A DNA stretch of 64,000 nt. Source: Croceivirga sp. Lineage in GTDB: Bacteria > Bacteroidota > Bacteroidia > Flavobacteriales > Flavobacteriaceae. The translations under genes and the position numbers were made by a program. The number at the start of each line of letters is the position of its first letter. The stretch's first letter is position 1. Where the stretch lies: assembly GCA_028284285.1 (NCBI GenBank), contig JANQSA010000001.1, forward strand, positions 310,001 to 374,000. The letters run 5' to 3'. Below the pieces are notes generated by a model that saw nothing but the letters and a program-made list of their open reading frames with translations, did not search any database and was not told the DNA's origin. Shown here piece after piece: positions 7,080-16,042 of the stretch.

Positions 7080-9296
7080 CTAATACCGTAATTCCAGGCC
7101 GCCAAAGATCCCAAAGGGATGCCCGGGACGTAGGCCTGCGGGTACGCGGGCCACGGCATAGGTCTCGTCAAACAAATTGATCACATTAGCGGTAACCCTC
7201 AGGTGTTTGCCCACACGGTATTTTCCGGCGAGATCAAAGATAAAGTTGGAATCTACCCGTTCGGCATCAGGGATGGACCCGCTACCTGCCAGGGTGCGGA
7301 ACTCGCCATTATAGCGTGCACTCAGGTTGATCTCGTATTTGTCGTGCTCCAGGGAAAAAGTGCCGTTAAATTGGTGTTGCGCAATGTAAGGCAGTTCGTC
7401 ACCGGCCGTGACTTCCCCCCAAATATCATTCTCACTACCAAAACTGTTCAGGAATTCGGTATCCGTTAGCGTATACCCCAGGGTAATGGGTAAGACAAAC
7501 TTTTCGGAATTGGGTAAGAGATTGTAATTCAACAGGACCTCCAGTCCCTGTACATTCACCTCTCCCGCATTGAACTGGTCCAGGGTGCCTGTGCCCCCGG
7601 TAGCGGCCAGATCGCTGCCCAGCAAATTGCTGTAATCGTTAAAGAAGCCCACCACTTCCCCGCTGAATTCCCCAAAGGAAAAACGGGTGCCCAATTCGTA
7701 GTTCACACTTTGTTCCGGATCTTCCCCGGGTTGGTTACTGGGAGGTGAGAACCCTCGGTGCACCCCTCCGAAAACCGAAAACCTTTCAAAATTGTAGTTC
7801 AATCCTATGCCGGGGATAAAGACGTCTACCGGGTTCTCCCGTATTGCCACATCTGCTCCTGTGCGTTCCACATCATTCGTGCCGTAATCGGTGCGTCGCA
7901 GCGTGATATTCTCATAGCGGATACCGGGATGTATGGTAAGATTCTTCCATTTGAGTTTATAATGCACATAGCCGGCAAAGGCATTGGCATCGCTAATTCT
8001 ATTGGCGTTGGTACCCGGGATGCCGGCATTCACCAGTTCCATGATGCCGTTGGTGATAGCATAGTCATCGATCCACTGAAAACGGTCTTCCTCATCATAA
8101 TGATACCGGAAACCTACTTCCAGGTCATGAAAGGTGTTTTCTCCCTCCCAATGATAGTCCAACCTGGTCTGCACCCCGGCGGCGTAATATTCGCGGTTAT
8201 TGGCACGGGCATTCAAAAAATCGTCGGCATCACTGTTTACGGTCCCACGCACCAGGTCGTAATAGGCGCCAAAGGTTTCAGGATCGTCCAAAACATTTGA
8301 AATGCCTTCCCGTTCCCCGTCAACGGTGATAAAATCTACCTTATACCAGTTGCGTTCAAAGCCGTTGTAGTAGCCCGTAGTGGTGATCCGGAAGTAATCC
8401 GAGAACTTCAGGGTGTGGGTGCCTGTAAACTGCAGGTGCTCGGCATTCATTTGATCGCGCTGTGAACCCGCATAGCGACTAAAAGGATCGGCGGCAAAAT
8501 CTTCCTCGGTCAAACCCAGATAGGTCTCATTGGAGGTCTCGTCGGAGTATTGGAACTTAAGCTCAAAGGCCTAGGCAACTTTCGCATTAGGGCCGGTATT
8601 TACCCGAAACTTGGCGACAAGATCGTTTTTGTCAAAACCGGTATTGTCAAAATTTTCCAGGTCCTTAAAGCCGTTGGAATTATAATTTAAGTACTCAATG
8701 GCATACCCAAAATTTTTCCGGCTATCCCCCAGTAAGGCATGTATCCGACCACTTTGAAAACTTCCATAGCTGGTGTTCAAAAAAGCGCCAAAGGTCTCCG
8801 GGACCTCAGTGGACAGCATATTAATGGCGCCCCCTGTGGTATAGGGTCCGTATTGGATCTGACTGCTTCCTTTCAGGATCTCTACGGATTGCATGCGCGC
8901 AATGGTAGGGAAATAATAAGCAGAAGGCGCACTGTAGGGTGCGGGGGCAATTAACACCCCATCTTCCATAATGGTGATCTTGGCACTGCGCTCGGGAGAA
9001 GTCCCTCGCAAGCTGATGTTGGGCCGAAGGCCAAAACCATCCTCTTCATAGACGTTCACTCCGGGCACTTGTCGAAGGGTGCGATTAACATCAGTATAGC
9101 CGAATTTTTGAATTTCTTCGGGAGAAATGTAATAGGACGAACCCGTTCTGTTTTTGGCCACAAACTTGGATCCGAAGATCTTTTTTGCTGAAACGGTGAC
9201 TTCTTTCAAACGAATGGAGTCCATATTAGCAGAGGGTTGTTGTGCAAGAAGGGCCAGGTTAAATAGTAACAGGAAAATCGTAAAGGTAGACTTCAT
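7080..9296 (-). pseudogene. FecA-like TonB-dependent receptor split by one in-frame amber codon
   Basis: Outer-membrane receptor of the ferric-citrate/siderophore type. Signal peptide (cut after LLAQQ), TonB box LKEVTVSA, plug domain with RGTSPERSAKITIMEDGV and ILKGSSQIQYGPYTTGGAINM, then the 22-strand barrel ending with the aromatic GGLELRY terminus. Codon 242 (8573-8571) is TAG; translation in the same frame resumes with AFELKFQYSDETSNETYLGL and continues to the stop at 7080 without another lesion (738 codons in all). A CAG-to-TAG change is the simplest origin. A plug without barrel cannot insert, so without read-through the gene is inactive. Box 1 at 9357 lies upstream. Confidence 0.85.
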
Positions 9297-9324
9297 CTTA
9301 TTTAGACTGTTTTAAAATAAACCG

Positions 9325-9379
9325 CAAAAGTAATTCTTAAATTTGAGTTAAAAAACTTATTTGGAATAAATAAAAATAA
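9325..9379 (-). promoter_or_regulatory. Fur-type box 1 and -7 element of the FecA-like receptor
   Basis: The 23-bp inverted repeat occupies 9357-9379 (TTATTTGGAAT-A-AATAAAAATAA on the plus strand). On the minus strand the Bacteroidota -7 element TACTTTTG lies at 9332-9325, so the box covers the -33 region. Start codon is 29 bases further on. Confidence 0.7.
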
Positions 9380-9386
9380 TCCGAGT

Positions 9387-9479
9387 TTATCTTTTTCCGG
9401 GTACCCTGGTTCTTCCGACAGGGCGCACAGGTCCACCTAAGGCGGATAAATCCACCCGATCCCAGAGCCCTTCCATCAT
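9387..9479 (-). CDS. Possible 30-residue peptide gene
   Basis: An ORF of 30 codons (ATG ATG GAA ... AGA TAA) starts 6 bases after the stop of the membrane-protein gene at 9486 and in line with that operon. It is GC-rich relative to the flanking AT-rich promoter region and rich in Gly, Pro, Val and Arg (ends RPVGRTRVPGKR). No hydrophobic segment. It could be a real small operon member or the remnant of a longer gene; the evidence is only position and an open frame. Confidence 0.3.
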   Translation of the reverse strand: MMEGLWDRVDLSALGGPVRPVGRTRVPGKR

Positions 9480-9485
9480 CGGATG

Positions 9486-9839
9486 TTAAACGGGAGATTT
9501 AAAGTTTAGCAATCCCGGGAGATAGACAAATAACAACAGGTTTGCACCGATCAGGAGCAGATACAACCACCGTTTTTTAAGGCGTATCGACCAGGATTGA
9601 AGGCTTAAAATGGTTACCGTGGCCACAATATAAATTATAAGCTGATCCCTGTAGAGGGAATAGGTGGTGGTATCCCATTGGTAATACTGTTGTACTTCAA
9701 AAGGGGATTTGGCTAACTCGCTTAAAAGATACAGAAGGCATATAGAAGAAGCCAGGGCCAGGCACAGCATCAATGGCAAAAGGTAATACTCGTCCAATGG
9801 GTTCAGGGTTTTGGCCTCTTTGTTTTTTTTATCAGGCAT
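9486..9839 (-). CDS. Small inner-membrane protein of the PepSY operon
   Basis: 117 residues with a charged N-terminus (PDKKNKEAK) and three hydrophobic segments (about residues 20-40, 68-85 and 90-108). No family recognised. Its ATG overlaps the end of the PepSY gene (stop at 9832), indicating translational coupling. As last membrane member of a five-gene iron-regulated operon it may assist the PepSY reductases; this is inferred from context only. Confidence 0.6.
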   Translation of the reverse strand: MPDKKNKEAKTLNPLDEYYLLPLMLCLALASSICLLYLLSELAKSPFEVQQYYQWDTTTYSLYRDQLIIYIVATVTILSLQSWSIRLKKRWLYLLLIGANLLLFVYLPGLLNFKSPV

Positions 9840-11163
9840 TTGTAGTTAGTTTGATGTTCCGATTAAAGAAGCGTTTTTTGATAAAAAGCACCAGGGCACG
9901 TAGCAACAAAAAGATAAGGGACAGGTATAGCAGTACAATAGTTAATACCGTGGGGACCACCATCCCAAAGAGGCTATGAAGAACATACAATAGCCCGATA
10001 TAGGCTAATATCCCGTACGACCAGCGAAGAAGCAGCGGTTTCAATTCCAAAAACCTGGGTTTTTCTTTTCTGCCTCTTTCCGTTCTTTTTAAATAGACGA
10101 TAAAACCGGTTAAGGCCAGGAAGCCTGAAGTAGTGCCAAAAAAGGCGTAGAGTATTTTTAGAGGTAACCCGCCAAAATCCCCAAAGTGTAGGGATTCCTG
10201 GATGTAAAACAGCTTATCGCCCGTAGAGGCCTTGCGGATATCATAACGATGCACTTCCTGTAGTCCTTCTTTGTCAAAGGTTATGGAATAGGAATCGCGT
10301 TCAAATGCGGTCCGGGCCACATCCCCCTTAAGCGTTACCGTTCTGCTGCCATCCGTGGAAGGTTGTATGTAGGCGGGGATAAGTTCCGGGAAGCGCTCGC
10401 GACCTTTTTGATACACCCTATCGTAGTTTACCGGATAGGCCACATCTTCTTCCGGTGTTAACGGCTTTTCGTCTACCTTGTAAACCCCGGGGCGATCCCC
10501 AACAATTGGAGGTTGAAGATAGGCTTGCAGGCCTAACCATGCGCCGGTAATAGCGATCATAAGATTGAATACCAGGGTGGAGATCCCTATTAACTTGTGG
10601 TAATCCGCCATAGTGATCCTAAGATTCTTCTTCCGGATCGCTCCAAAAAACTGCCGCTTCATAAATCCGCCATAGATCCAGAATCCGGTGATGGTGGAGA
10701 TTAATAGCGCCAATCCGGCCAGTCCTACGATCTGCCTTCCCAAAAGGCCGTCAAACAGCCGTACATGAATATTGCGGAGAAAAAAGCCTACGGATTTATA
10801 GATATCCCGCTGCCCCACTACGTTACCGGTGTGCGGATCGATAAAGACCTCCAATTGTTTGAGAGATAGGGTGCTTTTGCGCATAAAAAAGAATGTCGCC
10901 CAGGTGTCGCCCGGTTCCTTGGGTACTCTTATCGAAAACAGGTTTTCCGCACCATGCACTGTTTTTAAGCTGTCAATAATGGGGGTTAGGGCAACGGTAG
11001 TGGTCTGCGAGCTTACCTTAAAAAGTTTCTGATTTAACGCTTCATCTATTTCTATTTTGAACAACGCAGCCACTCCGGTAATACTGAGCACTGCAATGAC
11101 TACCCCGGCATATAGCCCGATCCAATTATGTACCGCCCACATTTTCTTATTGATCTTTTTCAC
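9832..11163 (-). CDS. PepSY-associated membrane protein (ferrisiderophore-reductase type)
   Basis: 443 residues. N-terminal helix with the family motif VHNWIGLYAGVVIAVLSITG (first His likely haem or metal ligand), two PepSY-like periplasmic parts (about residues 45-120 and 240-310), further helices with ADYHKLIGISTLVFNLMIAITG and SLHFGDFGG, and three C-terminal helices. Relatives such as FoxB, PiuB and the VciB/FsrB groups are inner-membrane proteins linked to reduction or uptake of iron from siderophores. It overlaps the next PepSY gene by 4 bases (ATGA). Box 2 at 13495 controls the operon start. Confidence 0.8.
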   Translation of the reverse strand: MKKINKKMWAVHNWIGLYAGVVIAVLSITGVAALFKIEIDEALNQKLFKVSSQTTTVALTPIIDSLKTVHGAENLFSIRVPKEPGDTWATFFFMRKSTLSLKQLEVFIDPHTGNVVGQRDIYKSVGFFLRNIHVRLFDGLLGRQIVGLAGLALLISTITGFWIYGGFMKRQFFGAIRKKNLRITMADYHKLIGISTLVFNLMIAITGAWLGLQAYLQPPIVGDRPGVYKVDEKPLTPEEDVAYPVNYDRVYQKGRERFPELIPAYIQPSTDGSRTVTLKGDVARTAFERDSYSITFDKEGLQEVHRYDIRKASTGDKLFYIQESLHFGDFGGLPLKILYAFFGTTSGFLALTGFIVYLKRTERGRKEKPRFLELKPLLLRWSYGILAYIGLLYVLHSLFGMVVPTVLTIVLLYLSLIFLLLRALVLFIKKRFFNRNIKLTTNA

Positions 11164-12830
11164 AACGCGTTGTTATCAGAAAAGTTTTGTAGGGCAGGCG
11201 TGGGTTCTTTGGATCGTATGGGTTGCCTTTGGATTTCTTTGACCCGTACACCTTTCCTATCTTTTTGGTTCTCCTTTTGCTTTAAGTAGAAGATGCCGAT
11301 GGCCAAACCGAAAGCCCCGATGATCAGCCAGGTCATATCCACACTAAACACATAAAACTCCTGTTTCATTAGGGTCTTCCAGATCCAATCACCGGTCACC
11401 AGACCATTTACCAGGGGAATAAGCAATCCCAAAACACTGCCGATAAGGATATAATTGCGGTTTAATTTGCGGTAGTTATTCCAAAACAATCCCACTAAAA
11501 CGAGTATCAACCAACTCAAGAAGAAAACAGCATTCACATAGGACACCCTCCCCGGCAGGTCCATCGGCACCAGTTTATTGCCTATAAAGATCATGGCAAA
11601 GGCGGGGTACATGGAGAGACAAATGGCCAGATAGCCCTTGGTCACTTTATGGTGGAACCTTCGTTGCTTGTCCGTATATTTTTTGTTATCCCTGGCCGTG
11701 CGCCAGATCATTACCCCACTTATAATGATATAACAGGTGATCATGGCCAAAATAAAATAAATGATCTTTAGAAAAATACCCCCAAAAGTGGCATAGTGCA
11801 ATTTTATCAGTACCCCATAAGCCCCCCTGGCGTAGGATTTTTGGTCAGGTTCAATGGCTTCTAACAATGTACCATCCTTGTAACTGTACATAAAAATGCC
11901 ATCGCCGGCAATCCCCGTTTTATCGTCCACCCTAACGTTGACCGTACCATCCTCTTTGCCATTATTGGCCGTGTACAGAATGGTGATCTCTTTGTTCGGA
12001 TAGGCGGTACTCACCCTATGATAAATAGTATTGAAACTTACTCCATTTTCAACGACTTTGGCATTCTGGTCATAGGTCCTTCCCGCATCCGGCCGAATCG
12101 TTTTGACAATCTCGTTCCTATCGCCGTCAAACATTAAAAAAGCGCTTGGCGCCAATAAAAGAATGGAGAGTCCCAATAAGGCTCCGGTTACCGCATAGAT
12201 GATTTGAAAGGGCAAAGTGATCATGCCCAGGGAAATATGGCCATTGGTCCAGATCTGTTTCCATTTGCCCTTGACGGTGAAGGCGTAAAACTTATTGACT
12301 ATATTTTTCCAGTGCGTTAGTACTCCCGTGATAATGGCAAACAAAAAGAAGAAAGCCACAAGTCCGGATAAATACAGTCCTATTACAGGGATTTGATGAA
12401 AGAAATGCAACTCATACAGGGTAAGTGCCATATGGGTTTTGGGCTCCTCAAAGGGAATAATCTCATAGGTTATGGGGTGAATGGAGGTGCTAAAGCGTTT
12501 TGTTTTTCCATCTTCCGTATTGATGCTGCCGTATAACCATACAAAAGGATTCATTTTGTTAGGGGGCACCATACTGAACTGCTTATCCGGATTAAAATCC
12601 GGTATTTCCGTCTTTACGAGTTGCACGATCTTGTCATAATCGACCGCTGATGGAACCGGTGCTTCAAAACGCGCCTCCGGATTTTCCCAACGGTACAATT
12701 CGTCCATAAACAAGGCCACAGCACCGGCATAAAAGCATACAAACAAGGCGAAACTGATCACGATACCCGAAACCGTATGGGTATGAAACATGATATTATG
12801 TAATCGTGGTTTTAACGCGTTCAGTTTCAT
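11160..12830 (-). CDS. PepSY-associated membrane protein, larger paralogue
   Basis: 556 residues, same architecture as its downstream neighbour but longer: N-terminal HNIMFHTHTVSGIVISFALFVCFYAGA, periplasmic PepSY region, LHFFHQIPVIGLYLSG, GHISLGMITLPFQIIYAVTGALLG, LHYATFGGIFLKIIYF, then extra C-terminal helices (8 or so membrane segments in total). The regularly placed membrane His residues are as in FoxB/PiuB-type proteins, which pass electrons from the cytoplasmic side to ferrisiderophores in the periplasm. A charged cytoplasmic tail (about residues 510-556) is unusual. Two different PepSY proteins in one operon may form a heterodimer. Confidence 0.8.
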   Translation of the reverse strand: MKLNALKPRLHNIMFHTHTVSGIVISFALFVCFYAGAVALFMDELYRWENPEARFEAPVPSAVDYDKIVQLVKTEIPDFNPDKQFSMVPPNKMNPFVWLYGSINTEDGKTKRFSTSIHPITYEIIPFEEPKTHMALTLYELHFFHQIPVIGLYLSGLVAFFFLFAIITGVLTHWKNIVNKFYAFTVKGKWKQIWTNGHISLGMITLPFQIIYAVTGALLGLSILLLAPSAFLMFDGDRNEIVKTIRPDAGRTYDQNAKVVENGVSFNTIYHRVSTAYPNKEITILYTANNGKEDGTVNVRVDDKTGIAGDGIFMYSYKDGTLLEAIEPDQKSYARGAYGVLIKLHYATFGGIFLKIIYFILAMITCYIIISGVMIWRTARDNKKYTDKQRRFHHKVTKGYLAICLSMYPAFAMIFIGNKLVPMDLPGRVSYVNAVFFLSWLILVLVGLFWNNYRKLNRNYILIGSVLGLLIPLVNGLVTGDWIWKTLMKQEFYVFSVDMTWLIIGAFGLAIGIFYLKQKENQKDRKGVRVKEIQRQPIRSKEPTPALQNFSDNNAL

Positions 12831-12859
12831 TGTTTTTGTTTTAGGGTTACCGTATTACA

Positions 12860-13141
12860 TTATTTATTGAGAAAAATAATGGTTGCGAAAAGAACAATTA
12901 ACACAAGGTAGATGCCCCATACCTTCCACCCGTTTTTCATCAAAAAAGCAATAACCAACAGGGCGGCCCAAAGAAAGAAGGAGCTGTACGCAGAGGTAAT
13001 AATAAGTCCTCCTTTTTCTACCAATAGACTTCCCAGGGCATTGTGGAAGAGAATGGTAACTAAAAATCCTCCCAATATCCCGGCGGTAATTTTAAGTAGC
13101 CGTTGGCCCGGATTGGACAGGTGTTTTGGATTTGCTGGCAT
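12860..13141 (-). CDS. Small membrane protein resembling DUF3649 iron-uptake proteins
   Basis: 93 residues with three hydrophobic segments (about 17-38, 48-66, 72-90). The pattern TAYSSFFLWAALLVIAFLMKN followed by W resembles DUF3649, a small protein encoded beside PepSY and TonB-receptor genes in proteobacterial siderophore loci. The family call rests on pattern and context, not on an alignment. Its ATG abuts the stop of the gene at 13142. Confidence 0.55.
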   Translation of the reverse strand: MPANPKHLSNPGQRLLKITAGILGGFLVTILFHNALGSLLVEKGGLIITSAYSSFFLWAALLVIAFLMKNGWKVWGIYLVLIVLFATIIFLNK

Positions 13142-13459
13142 TTAAATAAAATATTCTGTTAATAAGGCTGCGACACTCATTCCGAATAAGAGGTAGGCAT
13201 ATTTTTTATTTAGGGGAAGCAGTATTATAATTAATGTTAAAGCAAACATCAAAGTGATCATAAAAATCACTAATCCTGTCCAAAAACCATAGCTTTTGGT
13301 CAATAGGATAATGGCAACGAAAAAGAAGAGGTACCCTCCCCATCTGGTGATAGCAGGTTTCGCTTTGGCTATTTCACCTATCCATCCCAAAAATACAGGG
13401 ACATGCTTTGATTTGACATACAACAAAAAGCTTCCAAGCAAAACCAGCAGGATCCCCAT
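13142..13459 (-). CDS. Small membrane protein resembling DUF3325
   Basis: 105 residues from ATG at 13459 (MGILLVLLGSFLLYVKSK). An upstream TTG-started reading of the same frame would run through the operator and -7 element, so it is rejected. Three hydrophobic segments; RWGGYLFFFVAIILLTKSYGFWTGLVIF is like DUF3325 proteins, the usual first gene of DUF3325-DUF3649-PepSY iron operons in Proteobacteria. First gene of the five- or six-gene operon ending near 9387. Confidence 0.55.
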   Translation of the reverse strand: MGILLVLLGSFLLYVKSKHVPVFLGWIGEIAKAKPAITRWGGYLFFFVAIILLTKSYGFWTGLVIFMITLMFALTLIIILLPLNKKYAYLLFGMSVAALLTEYFI

Positions 13460-13482
13460 AGCGACCAGGTTGACATTTTTTA

Positions 13483-13517
13483 CAAATTTAATGCTTAAAT
13501 TTAATAATTCTAAATAA
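13483..13517 (-). promoter_or_regulatory. Fur-type box 2 and -7 element of the PepSY operon
   Basis: On the minus strand TTATTTAGAAT-T-ATTAAATTTAA (13517-13495) is followed 4 bases later by the -7 element TAAATTTG (13490-13483); the ATG is 24 bases beyond. Binding here would cover the promoter. Confidence 0.75.
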
Positions 13518-13673
13518 AAATAAAGTGCTTTTGGGGCCAAGCAAAGGAGGAATCGCTAACCTGGAATATCCTAAAATTGTACTACCGGAGTATTCCATCC
13601 GATTACGTATTGGCAACAACAAGCTGCTTCCTGCCTCATCTGGGATAACCGGTTCTGATTGTTCGATACCCAT

Positions 13674-16031
13674 TTAAAACGAATAGCCTACAGTTAACAG
13701 ATAATTACGTGGCGCTCCGGGAAAAACACGGCCAGCGTTGAGTCCCCCTATAAAATAGCGCTCATCAAAAATATTGTTGAAGTTTGCTGCTATGTCAAAG
13801 TTTTTATACCTGTAAAAAATACCCGCTCTTGCGGTAAAATAATCGGGGAATTCGATGATTGGATGTATGGCGTTGGGTACGGCCGATGGGATTCTACTTA
13901 CACCTACATAGCGCCCTCCCAAACCTAAGCCCAGGTTTTTAAGGAACCCATGGGTAAAGGTATATTTTCCCCAAAAGCCGGCAGTATGTTGTGGATTATT
14001 GGCCTCTAATTCCAATCCTTGTAGTTCAATGTCCTCTCCCACATCAATTTCGTTGAATGCATAATTTGCCGTAAGCGTAAAATTACTGCTGATTCTACCC
14101 TGAACTTCAAATTCTGCACCACGGCTAACCTCTTCTTCCAACTGTATAAATTGGGGAATGGGACCGGCAAAATTGGGATCTTCAATAATACGACCGGTTC
14201 TGTTTATGGTGTAGAGGCTTAGTTGCGCCAACAAGCGCTCCTGAAAAAAGGTGGCTTTGGTTCCAATTTCAAATTGATTACTTTCCAGGGGATCAAAGGT
14301 AGTTGTGCCATCCGGGGTCAGACCAAATGGCAGGGCCTGTGGGCTAAAAGCTTGTGTGTAACTTCCAAAGAAGTTGAAATTATCATTAAGCGCAAAGGTT
14401 ACCCCAAAACGGGGTAGTAACACATCATTATCAATAAGTCCGTCTGTTTGCGTACCACCTGACCCTACCAGAGACGCCTGGTCTAAATTTTCGTAGCGTA
14501 ACCCTAACAAGAACTTAAATTTACCTGTTGTAATCAGATCTTGCACATATAAACCCCTGTAGCGTTCTTCAAATTCAAAAGGAGATACGAGATTGTTAAA
14601 ATTAACATCCAATTGGGCCAGAGAGGAAAAGATCTGCCTGTTGTTAAAACGGAGGTTGGGCACTCCATTTTCTTCTCCTTGTGCATTTCTTGAGAATTGC
14701 TCGCGAAATGTTTCGTAGTAATCCCAGCCCAAAACGGCCTCGTGTTTTACAGATCCCGTATTGAATTTCCCAACGAAATACGCTGTTACAAATTCCGATC
14801 CCCCATTGGTTTGTCTGTCTATGATAGTACGTATCAACTCCGTACCGTCCGATGTAAACTGGTTGGATGATCTGGTTTCCAGAAAATTTTGGTCAAATTC
14901 AGACCGGGTATACGATACATTGAACGATAGATTATCATTGAACCTATGGGTGCCGGAAACCGTAAAGAACACCTGACTGTTCTGACGATTGTCATAGGGT
15001 TCCGCCGTGCTGAAGCTTATGGGCAACGCAAATAGATCCTCTTGTAAAACGGGCATACCACGGTCTACACCAGACTGGTCATTATTGATAACCCCAACGA
15101 TATCTACATTGATACGTGTTTTTTCCGTTGGCAGATAAGAAATGGAAGGGGCAAAAAGAAGGCTTCGAAATTTAATGAAGTCGCGAAAAGTTTCGGAATT
15201 TTCGTGGCTTAGGTTTAAGCGATATAACAGGGTTTTGTCTTTGGTAAGGGGGCCTGTGAGATCTGCCGTGGCCCGTTTGGTCTCAAAACTTCCGTAGGTA
15301 TAACTGGCCGCGGCCCTGTTCACATCCAATGGTTTTTTGGTTACGGCATTGACCACCCCACCAGGAGAACTATTTCCGAATAGCGCCGCAGCGGGTCCTT
15401 TAATGAATTCTATTCGCTCATATTGTGTTGCTATGGTAGAGCTGGCAAAATCAGGAGATACCAGAGCACGGTTGCCGTTAATATAATCATGACTGACCCT
15501 GAATCCACGAGAGGTGAAATTATCACCGGTTCTGGTTTGGGTAACACCTGCTATGTTCTCCGTTACTTCATTGAGGCGGAACAATGCCTGGTCCTTTATA
15601 ATTTCCTTATTGAGAATGGATATGGCCTGGGGAACATCTTTTATTTTTGCCCCGGTTCGCGTTCCTGCAAAGGTAACATCGGGACGATACCCTGTATTTT
15701 TTCGCCCTATGATCTCAACTTCCTGTAGTTGCTCGGCACGATTTATCAATTGTGCATCCACGATCAAATCATTACCGGTTGGGGTTATCCGGGTACTGAA
15801 TTCGGTATAGCCTATGTAAATAAATTCAAGGGTGTAGGTACCATCCGTCACATTAGCAATTAAGTATTTGCCATTTTTGTCGGTTGTCGTGCCTTTTGTA
15901 GTGCCCAACAGATACACCTGTGCAAATTCCAGGGCTTCGCCTTTTTCATTGGTTACGGTGCCTGTAATGTCTGTTTGTGCCTGGGCAAAGCCAAACCCTA
16001 GCACGATTAGGGCTATTAAAATATTTTTCAT
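13674..16031 (-). CDS. TonB-dependent siderophore receptor with carboxypeptidase-regulatory domain
   Basis: 785 residues from ATG at 16031 (a TTG two codons earlier is less likely). Signal peptide ending FAQAQ; CarboxypepD-regulatory-like domain (about 20-105, TDITGTVTNEKGEALEFAQVYLLGT); TonB box LQEVEIIGR; plug with the siderophore-receptor features VPQAISILNKEIIKDQ, SRGFRVSHDYINGNR and IKGPAAALFGNSSPGGVVNAVTKKP; barrel ending YLLTVGYSF. The plug resembles FhuE/FpvA hydroxamate or catecholate receptors. It is preceded in its operon by a surface lipoprotein gene (stop 16043). Confidence 0.9.
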   Translation of the reverse strand: MKNILIALIVLGFGFAQAQTDITGTVTNEKGEALEFAQVYLLGTTKGTTTDKNGKYLIANVTDGTYTLEFIYIGYTEFSTRITPTGNDLIVDAQLINRAEQLQEVEIIGRKNTGYRPDVTFAGTRTGAKIKDVPQAISILNKEIIKDQALFRLNEVTENIAGVTQTRTGDNFTSRGFRVSHDYINGNRALVSPDFASSTIATQYERIEFIKGPAAALFGNSSPGGVVNAVTKKPLDVNRAAASYTYGSFETKRATADLTGPLTKDKTLLYRLNLSHENSETFRDFIKFRSLLFAPSISYLPTEKTRINVDIVGVINNDQSGVDRGMPVLQEDLFALPISFSTAEPYDNRQNSQVFFTVSGTHRFNDNLSFNVSYTRSEFDQNFLETRSSNQFTSDGTELIRTIIDRQTNGGSEFVTAYFVGKFNTGSVKHEAVLGWDYYETFREQFSRNAQGEENGVPNLRFNNRQIFSSLAQLDVNFNNLVSPFEFEERYRGLYVQDLITTGKFKFLLGLRYENLDQASLVGSGGTQTDGLIDNDVLLPRFGVTFALNDNFNFFGSYTQAFSPQALPFGLTPDGTTTFDPLESNQFEIGTKATFFQERLLAQLSLYTINRTGRIIEDPNFAGPIPQFIQLEEEVSRGAEFEVQGRISSNFTLTANYAFNEIDVGEDIELQGLELEANNPQHTAGFWGKYTFTHGFLKNLGLGLGGRYVGVSRIPSAVPNAIHPIIEFPDYFTARAGIFYRYKNFDIAANFNNIFDERYFIGGLNAGRVFPGAPRNYLLTVGYSF

Positions 16032-16042
16032 CTTCAAAGTGG

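Noticed and set aside
7758-8300. 180-codon plus-strand ORF opposite the FecA-like receptor
   Set aside because: Antisense shadow of a barrel-coding region; composition follows the receptor codons.
2614-8573. General reassignment of TAG to an amino acid
   Set aside because: Several intact genes in the window (for example those ending at 1355 and 2449) stop at TAG directly at the family C-terminus.
13460-13540. TTG-started N-terminal extension of the DUF3325-like protein
   Set aside because: The extension would be encoded by the operator and the TAnnTTTG element; ATG at 13459 gives a normal membrane-protein start.
13488-13673. 61-codon ORF between the DUF3325-like gene and the receptor
   Set aside because: It covers the Fur-type box and promoter region, and its translation resembles no protein.
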